From a virus: a DNA stretch of 64,000 nt. The position numbers and the translations under genes were made by a program. The DNA lies in the IMG/VR virus record IMGVR_UViG_3300035703_000012, positions 64,001 to 128,000 of that record; one strand, 5' to 3'. Of the stretch, positions 1 to 10,469 are shown piece after piece. The stretch's first letter is position 1; each line of letters begins with the position of its first letter. The notes under the pieces are model-generated. The model had not been told where the DNA came from. It was given only the letters and a program-made list of their open reading frames with translations, and did not search any database.

Positions 1-57
1 AGCTCACGAATTGCCAGGGCGGATGCCGGGGTAACTTTCGAAGCCATTGTCGAGTGA
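1..57 (+). CDS. C-terminal end of an upstream gene (partial)
   Basis: An open frame enters from the left edge and stops at TGA 55-57. Its last residues read ..VTFEAIVE. Only 18 codons are visible, so no function can be given. The stop lies about 70 bases before the giant gene, which has its own -10 box. The frame is plausible but too short to prove. Confidence 0.4.
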   Translation, partial: SSRIARADAGVTFEAIVE

Positions 58-116
58 GGCCACAGGGCAATTCTGGGCGCATCCAGACAGCCCAGAAAAG
101 GGTGGCGCCGCCTTGC

Positions 117-122
117 TACAAC
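117..122 (+). promoter_or_regulatory. -10 box for a leaderless transcript of the giant gene
   Basis: TGCTACAAC gives an extended -10 (TGC + TACAAC). It ends exactly 6 bases before ATG 129, so transcription would begin at or next to the start codon. There is no good Shine-Dalgarno before that ATG. The same 6-base spacing recurs at 40243 and 43833. Confidence 0.45.
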
Positions 123-128
123 AGGGCC

Positions 129-3100
129 ATGAACCCCTTGGGTCGCGACCGCCTGCAGCCCGACCAGAACCCGAGCCTGCGCTTCCTCGAGCGCGGGCTC
201 TACGACGCCCTGGGCCACCAGAGCCTGCTCGACGACGGCCTGCAGGACAACGAGCGCTCGCTCGAGTCGCTCTCGGAGTCCGAGTCCGACCGCTTGGGCC
301 AGCAGCTGCTGGCCGAGTCGCGCCTGAGCCGGCCCGACGGCCCCGACCCGGGTCGGGCGGACTGGTTCAAGGAGGTCGGCAACCTCTCGGTCGGGCAGAT
401 CGAGCAGCGCCTCTTGCGACGCGAGGGCCTGTCGCTCAGCGCGGATGGCATGCAGGTCACAGGCGCGTTTGGAACCCGCGACCTGGGCGTGGACGCTTAC
501 ATGGACCTGCAGAGCTGGCGTCGGCAGCTCGACAGAACGGTGCTGCAGGCCAACCGCAACGCCTGGACTCCGGAAGCTGTCAAAGCGGACCTTATGCAGC
601 GCCATCTGCCAGGCTCTGTTGTGCCAACCATGCGCTCCGGCTTGGCATTTGACGGTCACCTGCACCGGTACATGAACATTCTGCAAGGCGCTCAGACAGA
701 TGCGTATCTTGGACTGTTCATGGCAGAGCATCCCGCACTTGCCGCTGGAGCACTTGAAGCGCAAGACCGGAATGTTCAGGTTACGGTTAGAACCAATGCA
801 GCTTTCAACGAACGTGGTCAAGCTTTTGCGCGTGGTGTTTGGAGTCAGTTTAAAAACTACAGCACGGCGCCGTCCGGGATGACGGACCACTACAAGTTTG
901 CTTTAGGAGACATGCAAGATCCTCGGACAGCGCGTGCACTGCTGACCTCTGCCAACGCAACCATGGCCGCACTCGGTGGCGGCGTTCGGCGGGATAACTC
1001 CTTGGTTTCAATGGGGGCAAACTTCGAAAGCAGCGTCATGTTTTCAGCCGAGACGTTTAGCGACGGCGCGGTCTGGCTTAGCATGCACGAGCAGCTACAG
1101 GGCATGCAGCGGTGGGTGCAGTCGGGTGAAACAGACCTCGTCGAAAAGCTGATTTTAGACCAACGTGTCTCGGCCGCACTGGACCTCACCAAGACTGAAG
1201 ATATACGGCAAGCCCTAAGAAACGCGCAAAATCTTATGGGCAGCCAGCTTATGGATCAGTTTACTGGCTTGCAAAAAACAGGCGCCAGCCGAATCTTGTC
1301 GGGCAGTGGCGTAGCAGCAGCGCATAGACAGATGCTGCAGCAGCTGGGTCAAGGTGGTCGCGCGATTTTGGTCAGCTACAACTTTGGTCAAGACATCAGC
1401 AACGAAATAGAAGCAGCAGTTAGACGCGGAGCGGACGTCACACTGCTGCACGGCTCGCGCTGGGAGTTTGGGCAAGAGGGTGGACCCCGGCTTATCCACG
1501 CCACTGAACCAAAGCACAACTTGGACGCCTTGCAGCAACGCCTAGCAGACTCTCCCACTCCTGTTGCCGGAAAACTTACGGTTGTACAAAACGTCAGCAG
1601 CTTGGTGCACATTAAAGCCTCTGTGTTCGAAGCGCCTGGTCAGGCCGGCGTTTTTATTCCCAGCACCATGAACCTGGACGACAACCAGCTTCAAGGCCGC
1701 TACATGGAAACGGAGTACGACGGACCTATTCGCAACATCGGCGCTCTTCTGCCGGAAGGCGAGTACATCCCCTACCAGGAAAGCGTTCGAATGCTGGAGC
1801 GGCTTGTTAAAGTTTCAAGCTTGACCCGTACACTTGCAACAGGCACACAAACACTAGACAGCGCCGTACAGCAAGAACTGGCCAGGCTGCGAACAGAGTA
1901 CGGTCTGACAAGCTACCACGCCAGCTCCGTAAACTTGAACAAAGCTGACGACAACCATCTCAGCTTTAAGGTGGGCGGCACCTTCCGACTGGGAGAAGGA
2001 GTTGGCGCACTCCACATTGATCTTGGCAAGATCATGGATCTTACGGCCTACCGCCCGACCCAAGAAGCGGTCTCGCGGGGCTTTGGGCGCAGCACGACGG
2101 ACCTGTACGTGCCGCAGCTCTCCAAGTTCGTCAACTCCGTGCGGGGCGTCGGCTGGGCCACGTCGGACGATCCGCTGGTCGGCGACGCCCGGACGGCCTC
2201 GGGCCTCGAAGTGCTGGTGGCCGGCATCGCCGCGGCTCAGGCCCAGACCCAGGGCTACCTCAACGCGCTGGTCGACCTCGTGGGCACCGACATGGCCCAG
2301 CAGATCCTGCGCAACCCCTACGAGATGGGCCGGCTGCGCTTCACCATCCGCGAGTTCACCAAGGGCCGCTTCAAGAACTTCGCGGGCCTCGAGCCCGGCA
2401 CCCCCGCCTACGCCGCCAAGCAGTACGCCCAGCTGCTGATGCGCGTGGGCTCCAACGGCCTGCTCGACCTCAACAGCAGCATCGACCTCAACGCCGAGAC
2501 CCTCGACAAGATCCTGGCGGGCGAGCTCACGCGGGCCGACCTCGGCGGACGCAACTACCTGTTCACGGCGAGCGGGCTGTCTCGCTTCAACCGCTACGGC
2601 GACGCCAAGACGGCCCGCATGTACGACGTCGAGATGCTCAACACCTTGCCTGTGGCGGACTTCGACCAGCAAAACGACGACTTCATGTTCCTCATGCCGA
2701 TCGGCAAGCTGGCCCAGCTGCCCCAGCGGCTGCAGAACATCATCTCGACGCGCAATTTGACACCCGTCGTCGAGCAGGAGCTGCTGCAGCTGATGGGCAC
2801 GGACGACCCGCGTGAGCGCGGGCTCGTGGGGCTCAGCCGCTTCGTGGGCAACCGCGTGCGCGCCGCCGACCGCAAGCCCGTCATCCGCTTCCGCGGCTAC
2901 GCCGTGCCGGGCTTCTCTGGCGACCAGAACGCCTACTTGATGGGTGATGCCTTCGAGCACCTGTACCTGGGCAACGAGTCGTTCCGCAAAACCGTCAAGA
3001 TCACGAGCAGCACCGCCATTCCCACCGACATGGGCCGGCTCTTGCACGAGCAGCTCGCCGGTCTGGCCGACACCGCCGACAGCGGCGTGCACCGCCTGAG

Positions 3101-6100
3101 CGGCGACCGGTACTTCCTCAACGCCCAGGCCCTCGACGCGCTGGAGGCCAAGCTGGACCTGGCCGGGCACCGCATCGGCGACACCGGCATGCACATGCTC
3201 CAGCAGCTCGACCTGGGGCTTGCCGGCAAGGAGACGGCCGGCGTGCTGCTCGACCTGTCCAAGGAAGGCAGCGGCCTCGTGCGCACCTCCTCGGGCTGGG
3301 AGTTCACGCTGACGGGCGTGCCGATGGAGCGCATCACGTCGGGCTCGCGCAACCTGCTCGGCGCCAAGGTGCCCTTCGTGATGGCCCTGCGCGAGTCGCG
3401 CTTCTTCCAGGGCATCGACCGACTGGCCCGGGCCATGTACGGCGACATGCCGGGCGGCGTGTACACTGGCCTCAACATGCAGGACTTCAACATCGTCTTT
3501 GGCATGGGCACGCTGAAGACCGGTCAGGTCTTTGTCGAGACGGGCATCGAGATGCTCGAGACGGGCATGTACAAGACCCAGCTGGCCTACTTGCGCAAGG
3601 CGCACAGCGAGGGCCTGGCCCCGCTGCGCCAGATGCAGACCGTCATCAACAAGCTGGCTTCGGGCGTGCAAAACCGCACGGTGCGCCGGGAGCTGGAGGC
3701 CGTGGGCGAGTCGCTGGGCAAGGAGAACTTCACGGACGCCGACTTCGACGCCTTCGAGCGCGTGCTGGACCGCACGGCCGATTACCTGGCCGACAGCCCC
3801 AACAACCTGATCAGCCTGCGCGGCTTCGGTCGGCGCCGGCACGCAGCCGCGGCCATGTTGGCTTTCGGCTTGCACGCCAGCTTCTCGCTCACGCGCCTGG
3901 ACAAGCTGTCGCAGTCACCGAAGGGGCACCAGCTCTTCGACGAGGTGCAGATGGGCGCGCTGGAGGCGCGCGACGGCGCCGGGCGCTTGATGCGCGAGCA
4001 GCTGCCCGACCAGCTGGTGTTCGGCACGATGTACCTGTCGTTCACCAGCAGCGCGAGCGCCCTGACGACGCCGATGTCGAGCCGCAACCGGGTGAACCTG
4101 CTGGCGTACCACCGCTCGAGCACGACGCAGGCCCTCTACGACATGATGGCGCGCTCGGAGGCGATGCAAGGCAAGATGGCGGCGTTCGAGGGCCTGATGG
4201 CCCACGGCCTGCTGGGGGCGGCCGGCGACATGCGCTTCGCCGAAGGGCCGCAGATCTTCTCCGACTACGTGCCCGGCTTGATGATCCAGCACGGCGGACG
4301 CCAGGTGGACCCGTACGTGGCGCTGCAGGATCTGCAAAACCGCATCGAAGCCGAAGCCTTGCACAACCGTCGCGAAGCGGCCCTCGTGGCACAGGAGCAG
4401 GGCCGCTCCATGCTCGGCCTGATGGGTGTAAGCGCCGAAGAGCAAGCCGAGCGCATGGGCCGTCTGCAAGGTCTGACGCAAGAAATCGACGAGGTTCACG
4501 CCAAGCTGCGCGGCGCCATCGCAGCGCTGCGGGGCGACGAGAGCGCGCCGGACGCGGACCGCAAGTGGGCCTACAAGAGCGTGGGCTCGGCGGAGTCTTC
4601 GCTCACGACGCGCACGCTGACGGCCGAGATCGAGGCCGGGGTGCGCACGCAGACGCTCCTGCTGCCGAACGTGGATCCGCGCAACCGAGGCGGGCAGCAG
4701 GTGAGCTACACGCCTGTGCAGTTCCTGTCGCGCGAGCACCTCATGAGCCTGGGTGCCTTCGAGGACTTCGCGCACGACGTCATCCAGCTGCAGGCCAAGG
4801 CGGGCCAGCTGCTCGGGCGCTTGGGCGGCATCCAGCGGCAGGGCCAGGTGTTCATGAGCACCATGAGCGAGCACGACAGCGACGTCTACGACGAGCTGAT
4901 GAGCACGGTGGGCAAGCTGCGCGAAGCTCAGCGCCTGGCGATGACCTCGGGCCTGCAGAAGCTCATCGGCGGCATGCTGGCGCTGCCGGGCACCAACATG
5001 GTCATCGGCACGCTGCCGGAGGTCGAGCTGGGCACGATGGTCGTCTCGGAGCGGGCTTACCAGGTGATGCGCACGGAAGCCGTCAGCGAAATGACGGCGA
5101 GCGTCGAGGCCAACGTGACACTTTTGCGCGAAGCAGCCGCGCAGCGCGGTGAAACGCTCAGCCGACGTCAGGCCACGGCCCAGGCGCTCGGCTTGCTCTT
5201 GAGCGGCGTCAACCGCGAGCTGCACGGCGCGGTGAACGGCTTGCAGCAGATGCTGCTGGACCAGTTCGAACAAGGCTTTACGGCCGAGAACGCGTACCAA
5301 GAACAAATCGACGAACTGTCACTGCAGCGCGACCAGCTAACGCTGGAGATGGATCTGTACCGCCAAAGCATCTACGGCGAAGGCGGTATTGCCGCAGAGT
5401 GGCGAGCGGAAAAAAAACAGCTCGAACGCAAGGCCATGCGCGCAGCTCGACAGCTGGTGGGTTACAACAAAGCCCAGACACAGCTGCATGCAGAGCACCG
5501 CGCAAAGCAGCAGCAGGGGCGTCAGGCCTACCAGGCGCAGCTGCGCGCGCTCAACACGGCCTACGAAAGCCGTCTGTCTGCGCTGGAGGCAGATGCCAAC
5601 GACTTCTACGCCAGCGAGCTGGAGCCTTTGACAGCACTCGAAGCACAGGTCAACGAGTTGACACGTGTGCAGGTCGGCCGCTCCAAGGTCATCTACGCCA
5701 CTCAGCTGTCTCAAGAGCGGCTGGTGCGACTGCGTGACCGCATTGCAGTTCGCATGCAACCTTCGGCGGAAGAAACCTCGCTGCGCCGGGACCGCAGCCG
5801 GTTGCTGCGGCTGGCGGAGCAGCAAAAAATTACCAGCCGTCTCAGCACCGCACGGCATAAGATGCTGCAGCCGCTGCGCGAGCTGCACGGCCGCCAGACA
5901 CCCGCCAGCGCCGCGCAGCTGCGCGATGCGCTCGGCCGTGTGCGCACCCGCAGCAGCGAGCTCGACGCCCGCGAAGCGCAGCAACGCAGCCGCGCCGAGA
6001 GGGTAACCCTCGATGAGCTCCAGGCCACTAACCTCAGCCGGGAACAGCGCGACACCCTCAACGACATCGAGGCCTCGCTGGCCGACCTCGAGCTGGCCCG

Positions 6101-9100
6101 CACGGAAAAGATGTCTGCCTGGCTTGCACGCAAGCGACGCGCGCACGACCTGTTGATGCGCGGCTCCGTTCGGCTGCACGGCATGAAAGACCTGCAGGCG
6201 TCAGGGGCTGACGCCTTGCGGGCCGAGCGCGAGGCGTTGACGGCCCTGCGCGACGACGCCCGCGCGCGACACGCCGCCTACAAGTCGCTCAGCGCAGAGG
6301 CCCGCGGCATCATCGACCAGGACTTCGGCGTGGTGCGCCGAGCGGCGGACATGCAGCATGCGGCCCTGCGCAGCCGCGAGCAGCAACGCTTCGAACAAGA
6401 AAAGAAAGCGCTGGATGCGGGCTACCAGGACCAGCTGCGCGCCATGCGCAACCGCTTGCTCGAAGGACGGCAAACCGCTTTGAGCGACGTGACCGAAGAG
6501 GTTTTCGACCGCCTGACGGACCTGGCCGAGCTGAGCGGCAACAGCCCCGACGTGCTGCTCGGCGACTTCCGAGAAGTCGAGACGCTGCAAGAAACGCTGC
6601 AAGACCGGTTGCTGGGCGCTGCAGATGTGCCCCTTACAGCAGACAGCAAGCAGCTTCACCTGGCGCGTCAAGACACCGCGGTCGGCCAAGAACACCTTAA
6701 AGCCTACGGGGTCACCCTAAAGCCAACCATGAGTCCTGACAGCCAGCTCCTCGGCAACCCCGTGTCACCACCCGATGCAGTGGCGGCTCAGCAGGCCCGA
6801 GGCATCTTCAACCAAGCGGACCAGGAGCGCTACGAACAGATTCAACGCGAGGAGCAGCGCGTGCGCGACCACTTGCAAGGTCTGCGCAACCAGAAGAACC
6901 GACTGACGGCTGGTATACAGCAGCTGCGCCAGGCACGTCAGGGTCAAGGCCGCACGTCGGTGCAGCAGGTGCTGCAGAGCGTGCTGGGCGCCCTGGTCGA
7001 CAGCAACGAGACGGTCCGGGCCATCTTCATGCGCGGGGGCATGCAGCGCGCGGGCGCCCCGGTCGGTCCCGACGCCGTGCTCTACAGCCGGGTGGCGCGC
7101 CAGAGCGAGCTCAACCAGCGCAACCCCAACATCCGCATCGACGAGGCGCTCTCCACCCGCGGCGTGTTCTTCAACCTGGGCGCGATGGGCTTCTTCCTCG
7201 GCGACTTCGACGGCGACACCGGCTCCATCTTCAACCTGGCGGACTACACCCGCCTGCGCACGCTGGCCCTCTCGGGCGCGCCGATGAGCGAGGAGGACGC
7301 CCGGGTTTACCAGGACGTCGAGAAGCGCATGCGCATGGGAGCAGCCGAGCAGGCCTGGAGTTTCGCGCGCCACTACACCAGCCTTACGGAGGCCTTTGCG
7401 CCCGAGCGGTTCTTCTCGGACCTGCCAGGAGCCACGGGCAGCCTCGAGCAGGACCGCGAGCACTTCTTCCGGCTGGTGCAGCGCGCCGAGGCCGAGGTGC
7501 TCAAGCTGCCCAACGCCCCCTACAGCAGCCTGCAGGCCGCGCGCATGGCCATCCCTGACGCCCGGCAGCTGGGCGCCACGCTCTTCGGCGAGGGCTCCGC
7601 GGAGGCCGCGCAGTTCGCCGCCTTCAGCGACCGCGAGAAACAGGCCACCAACCTCGCCGAGAGCCTCAACCAGTACGTGGCCGAGATGCGCGAGACCCAC
7701 AACAAGTTCCTGGAGTACAGCCTCGACGCGCGGCACGAGGGCCGCAACGCCCGCGAGGTGTACCAGAGCTTCTTCCGCCGGGAGGTGGGCTCGAAGGCCT
7801 TCGCCGCGTCCGTGGCCGAGTTCGAGAAGGCCCTGAAAAAGGCCAGCGCCACCGTCAACGACACCTCCTTCAAGGACGGCGGCACGCTGAACTACAACGT
7901 GCTGGTCGGCTACTTCGTGCAGACCTCGTTCGCCAGCAGCCAGGTCATCTCGAAGGCCTTCGAGTTCTCGTACACGATGCAGCTCGCCTCGGACATGGGC
8001 TACGCCAGTGACATGGCCCGCGGGCTCTCGCAGGAGGTGGCCGGCGAGGCCCGCGACCTGCGCCAAGGCACCATCCTGATGCTCCAGCAGATGGCCCGCG
8101 AGGCCATCAAGCCCAAGGACGGCGGCGCCCAGGAGCTCGGCATGCTGCGCACGCTGCTCCAGGGCGCCAACCGCGACACCATCGTCGTGCGCTCCATCAA
8201 CCGCATCTTCGAGCGGCCGCGCATGAAGGGCCTCAACTGGCTCTCGATCCTCTCGACCGGCCAGACGATGCTCAACGAACGCGTGGACGCCGACGCGATC
8301 GCCCACCGCATCGCGCTCACCGCGGAGCCGCCAACCGCCACGCCCGTGGGCGCCAGCCCCGAAGCCGAAGCCCAGCTCGCGCCGGACGCAACGGCGCGCC
8401 CCAGCTGGCTCGAGCGTCTGGTCAACCTGGGCGTGAGGACGCTGGAGGCCAACGCCGACGTGCCGCGCGACATGACGTGGGAGGCCGTCTACGACGAGGT
8501 TTCCACCGCCGTCCGGGACTACCACAGCGGAACGGTCGAGGCCGCCTTCAAGAACGGCACAGGCCTGCAGCTCATCAACCTGAAAGAAGACCAGCTTGCA
8601 GGCATGGACGCCGAAGAGCGCAAGACCTTCATCAAGACCCAGACCGACAGCTACCTCGACCGGATCGTCGGCCGTCAGACCAACCTGGCCATCGAGATGG
8701 CGCTGTCGGCGCGTGGCGTGCAAGAAACGCTCAGCACCTACCGCCGGGGCATCACCAGCGGAGACGTCAACGAGGTCAACCAGCTCTCGGCCACCATGGG
8801 CCTGCAGGAGCGCGCGCTGGGCTTCTACGCCATCGCGGCCCGCGGCAAGTTCGTCGATGCGGACGCCGTGGAAGCCGGCATGAAGAACCTGTTCCAGGAC
8901 GTTGACCACCTGGAGCTGCCCGAGGCGCAAGAACGCCTGCGCAGCGTCGGCCGCGAGGTGACGGGGGCCAGCGCCTACGGCGACAGCCTCGCGCGCATCT
9001 ACGGCATCGTCCGCACCCAGGGCACGGACTTGCAGGCAGCCATTTACCGCAGCGGGGCCGAGGAGCGCCGGGTGGATGCCGGCGAGCGTCAGCAGGCACG

Positions 9101-10199
9101 GCGCTTCGCCGTGGCCAACCTCGCGGCCATCAACCAAGGCAACGCCGGCGACCTCGACCAGCTCAGCGACCGCCAGCTTTTCGACCGGCTGTCGCATCAC
9201 ACCGGGGCCTTGCACGAGCACCTGGAGAAGAACAACCAGGCGCACGAGATTCAGCGCCTGCAGCAGACGCAGAACCTGCTGGGCTTCACGGGGGCCATGG
9301 ACCACCTGGCGCAGGGCTACCAGGAGAAGCAGGCCGCAGCCCAGCAGGCCGCGGGGCAGACCAGCGCCCAGCAGCAGCACCGCACGGCCCAGGTGCTGGA
9401 CGCGGCGCTCAGCAACCCGCACGCCAACAACGCGATCTTCAACGTCGGCCTCGGCACCGTGATGGGCTTCGGGGCCGCCATGATGTTCGCACCTCCCGCC
9501 ATGGCCGCGGAGCAGGACACCATGGAGGGCCTCGGCAGCATGTTGGCCGCCACGCTGGCCTTCAGCAAGCCCTCCACGATGTACCGGCAGATCAACCGCT
9601 CGAACAAGGAAGAAAAAGAAAAGCTCGGCGAGACGGCGATGCTGACCGCAGCCCTGGTGGGCGGCATCGGCGGGGCCCAGCTCGGCACCATGGCGGCAAG
9701 CCAGCTCGCCGACAGCGTTTTCAACCCCGAAGACGAGCGCCACAGCCTGCGCACCCAGCGGCACCTGCGCAACAAGGTCCGCTTCGCAGGCGGCACGGGC
9801 GGCGCAATCGGCGGCGCGGTGGGCGGCACCGTGGCGGGCTTGTTGGCCCAAGGCCTGCTGCAGCGCGCGTTCAACATCGGCCCCGTCAACCCCATGGAGC
9901 AGATGATGCTGGGCGTGGCCGGCTTCTTGCCCGACAACGCCGACGAGATCCAGGCGGGCGACGAGTTCGTCGCGGAAGAGGAGGCGGGCATCAGCGTCAC
10001 GGGCACGCTCGAGCTCGTGGACGAGGCCGGGGAGTACATCGACCAGACCGTCTGGCAGGTCAGCTGGGCCAGCTTCGACGACGAGCACGGCTTCGAGGCG
10101 TTCGGCAGCCTCGTGGAGGGCGACCAGGACACCTACGTCAGCGGCATCAACTTCGAGGCGTACGCCGCCGAGGCGGACCTGCCGACCGAGCCGTTCTGA
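129..10199 (+). CDS. giant PLD-domain / RNA-polymerase-like protein (probable virion protein)
   Basis: 3,356 aa. Seen: two phospholipase-D HKD motifs, HYKFALGD at H254 and HIKASVFE at H494, each followed by a Asn-containing stretch, as in a complete bilobed PLD-type phosphodiesterase or nuclease. A DFDGD motif sits at residues 2359-2363 in the context LGDFDGDTGSIF. In double-psi beta-barrel RNA polymerases (beta', YonO, crAss-like phage enzymes) these Asp residues bind the catalytic Mg. Residues about 1720-2250 are long charged helices likely to form coiled coils. Near the C-terminus are two glycine-rich hydrophobic stretches (about 3110-3145 and 3220-3260), which fit membrane passage during injection. 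Inference: an injected virion transcriptase-like protein. The start was set at ATG 129 because of the -10 box; GTG 54 is also in frame. Bases about 600-2040 are lower in GC than the rest. Family membership rests on motifs only. Confidence 0.7.
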   Translation: MNPLGRDRLQPDQNPSLRFLERGLYDALGHQSLLDDGLQDNERSLESLSESESDRLGQQLLAESRLSRPDGPDPGRADWFKEVGNLSVGQIEQRLLRREGLSLSADGMQVTGAFGTRDLGVDAYMDLQSWRRQLDRTVLQANRNAWTPEAVKADLMQRHLPGSVVPTMRSGLAFDGHLHRYMNILQGAQTDAYLGLFMAEHPALAAGALEAQDRNVQVTVRTNAAFNERGQAFARGVWSQFKNYSTAPSGMTDHYKFALGDMQDPRTARALLTSANATMAALGGGVRRDNSLVSMGANFESSVMFSAETFSDGAVWLSMHEQLQGMQRWVQSGETDLVEKLILDQRVSAALDLTKTEDIRQALRNAQNLMGSQLMDQFTGLQKTGASRILSGSGVAAAHRQMLQQLGQGGRAILVSYNFGQDISNEIEAAVRRGADVTLLHGSRWEFGQEGGPRLIHATEPKHNLDALQQRLADSPTPVAGKLTVVQNVSSLVHIKASVFEAPGQAGVFIPSTMNLDDNQLQGRYMETEYDGPIRNIGALLPEGEYIPYQESVRMLERLVKVSSLTRTLATGTQTLDSAVQQELARLRTEYGLTSYHASSVNLNKADDNHLSFKVGGTFRLGEGVGALHIDLGKIMDLTAYRPTQEAVSRGFGRSTTDLYVPQLSKFVNSVRGVGWATSDDPLVGDARTASGLEVLVAGIAAAQAQTQGYLNALVDLVGTDMAQQILRNPYEMGRLRFTIREFTKGRFKNFAGLEPGTPAYAAKQYAQLLMRVGSNGLLDLNSSIDLNAETLDKILAGELTRADLGGRNYLFTASGLSRFNRYGDAKTARMYDVEMLNTLPVADFDQQNDDFMFLMPIGKLAQLPQRLQNIISTRNLTPVVEQELLQLMGTDDPRERGLVGLSRFVGNRVRAADRKPVIRFRGYAVPGFSGDQNAYLMGDAFEHLYLGNESFRKTVKITSSTAIPTDMGRLLHEQLAGLADTADSGVHRLSGDRYFLNAQALDALEAKLDLAGHRIGDTGMHMLQQLDLGLAGKETAGVLLDLSKEGSGLVRTSSGWEFTLTGVPMERITSGSRNLLGAKVPFVMALRESRFFQGIDRLARAMYGDMPGGVYTGLNMQDFNIVFGMGTLKTGQVFVETGIEMLETGMYKTQLAYLRKAHSEGLAPLRQMQTVINKLASGVQNRTVRRELEAVGESLGKENFTDADFDAFERVLDRTADYLADSPNNLISLRGFGRRRHAAAAMLAFGLHASFSLTRLDKLSQSPKGHQLFDEVQMGALEARDGAGRLMREQLPDQLVFGTMYLSFTSSASALTTPMSSRNRVNLLAYHRSSTTQALYDMMARSEAMQGKMAAFEGLMAHGLLGAAGDMRFAEGPQIFSDYVPGLMIQHGGRQVDPYVALQDLQNRIEAEALHNRREAALVAQEQGRSMLGLMGVSAEEQAERMGRLQGLTQEIDEVHAKLRGAIAALRGDESAPDADRKWAYKSVGSAESSLTTRTLTAEIEAGVRTQTLLLPNVDPRNRGGQQVSYTPVQFLSREHLMSLGAFEDFAHDVIQLQAKAGQLLGRLGGIQRQGQVFMSTMSEHDSDVYDELMSTVGKLREAQRLAMTSGLQKLIGGMLALPGTNMVIGTLPEVELGTMVVSERAYQVMRTEAVSEMTASVEANVTLLREAAAQRGETLSRRQATAQALGLLLSGVNRELHGAVNGLQQMLLDQFEQGFTAENAYQEQIDELSLQRDQLTLEMDLYRQSIYGEGGIAAEWRAEKKQLERKAMRAARQLVGYNKAQTQLHAEHRAKQQQGRQAYQAQLRALNTAYESRLSALEADANDFYASELEPLTALEAQVNELTRVQVGRSKVIYATQLSQERLVRLRDRIAVRMQPSAEETSLRRDRSRLLRLAEQQKITSRLSTARHKMLQPLRELHGRQTPASAAQLRDALGRVRTRSSELDAREAQQRSRAERVTLDELQATNLSREQRDTLNDIEASLADLELARTEKMSAWLARKRRAHDLLMRGSVRLHGMKDLQASGADALRAEREALTALRDDARARHAAYKSLSAEARGIIDQDFGVVRRAADMQHAALRSREQQRFEQEKKALDAGYQDQLRAMRNRLLEGRQTALSDVTEEVFDRLTDLAELSGNSPDVLLGDFREVETLQETLQDRLLGAADVPLTADSKQLHLARQDTAVGQEHLKAYGVTLKPTMSPDSQLLGNPVSPPDAVAAQQARGIFNQADQERYEQIQREEQRVRDHLQGLRNQKNRLTAGIQQLRQARQGQGRTSVQQVLQSVLGALVDSNETVRAIFMRGGMQRAGAPVGPDAVLYSRVARQSELNQRNPNIRIDEALSTRGVFFNLGAMGFFLGDFDGDTGSIFNLADYTRLRTLALSGAPMSEEDARVYQDVEKRMRMGAAEQAWSFARHYTSLTEAFAPERFFSDLPGATGSLEQDREHFFRLVQRAEAEVLKLPNAPYSSLQAARMAIPDARQLGATLFGEGSAEAAQFAAFSDREKQATNLAESLNQYVAEMRETHNKFLEYSLDARHEGRNAREVYQSFFRREVGSKAFAASVAEFEKALKKASATVNDTSFKDGGTLNYNVLVGYFVQTSFASSQVISKAFEFSYTMQLASDMGYASDMARGLSQEVAGEARDLRQGTILMLQQMAREAIKPKDGGAQELGMLRTLLQGANRDTIVVRSINRIFERPRMKGLNWLSILSTGQTMLNERVDADAIAHRIALTAEPPTATPVGASPEAEAQLAPDATARPSWLERLVNLGVRTLEANADVPRDMTWEAVYDEVSTAVRDYHSGTVEAAFKNGTGLQLINLKEDQLAGMDAEERKTFIKTQTDSYLDRIVGRQTNLAIEMALSARGVQETLSTYRRGITSGDVNEVNQLSATMGLQERALGFYAIAARGKFVDADAVEAGMKNLFQDVDHLELPEAQERLRSVGREVTGASAYGDSLARIYGIVRTQGTDLQAAIYRSGAEERRVDAGERQQARRFAVANLAAINQGNAGDLDQLSDRQLFDRLSHHTGALHEHLEKNNQAHEIQRLQQTQNLLGFTGAMDHLAQGYQEKQAAAQQAAGQTSAQQQHRTAQVLDAALSNPHANNAIFNVGLGTVMGFGAAMMFAPPAMAAEQDTMEGLGSMLAATLAFSKPSTMYRQINRSNKEEKEKLGETAMLTAALVGGIGGAQLGTMAASQLADSVFNPEDERHSLRTQRHLRNKVRFAGGTGGAIGGAVGGTVAGLLAQGLLQRAFNIGPVNPMEQMMLGVAGFLPDNADEIQAGDEFVAEEEAGISVTGTLELVDEAGEYIDQTVWQVSWASFDDEHGFEAFGSLVEGDQDTYVSGINFEAYAAEADLPTEPF

Positions 10200-10211
10200 C
10201 CCCCGCCGGCC

Positions 10212-10469
10212 TCAGGGCCCGGCGTCCGCACCCGGCAGCTTGCGCTCCCGGATCATCGGCAGCTCGCAGTGCTCGTAGATGACGTAGTTCCCGCCCGGCT
10301 GAAACACCGTGCAGGTGTAGGTGCACTGCGTGCAGGCCAGCGCCACCCACTCGCCGTCCAGCGAGACCTTCTCGCACGCCGGGCAGACCACCTCGTAGTA
10401 GTACGAGGCGGCCGACCCCAGGTAGTCGCAGCCCGGGCAGTAGAAGTAGCTAATCTCCCGTCTGGCCAT
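10212..10469 (-). CDS. small zinc-ribbon protein
   Basis: 85 aa. Three Cys pairs (CPGC, CPAC, CTQC plus TYTC) suggest one or two zinc ribbons. It is the last gene of the leftward phoH operon: its start ATG 10469 lies inside the end of the preceding gene. It converges with the giant gene, leaving 12 bases between stops. GTG 10475 is an alternative start two codons upstream. Role unknown; zinc binding is inferred from spacing. Confidence 0.75.
   Translation of the reverse strand: MARREISYFYCPGCDYLGSAASYYYEVVCPACEKVSLDGEWVALACTQCTYTCTVFQPGGNYVIYEHCELPMIRERKLPGADAGP

Noticed and set aside
1854-3875. 673-codon minus-strand open frame
   Set aside because: Shadow of the giant gene; no start signal and biased composition.
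6765-10088. 1,107-codon open frame on the minus strand
   Set aside because: It is a shadow of the giant gene: GC-rich third positions keep the opposite strand free of stops. The translation is low-complexity His/Val/Ala-rich, without a ribosome site or any motif.
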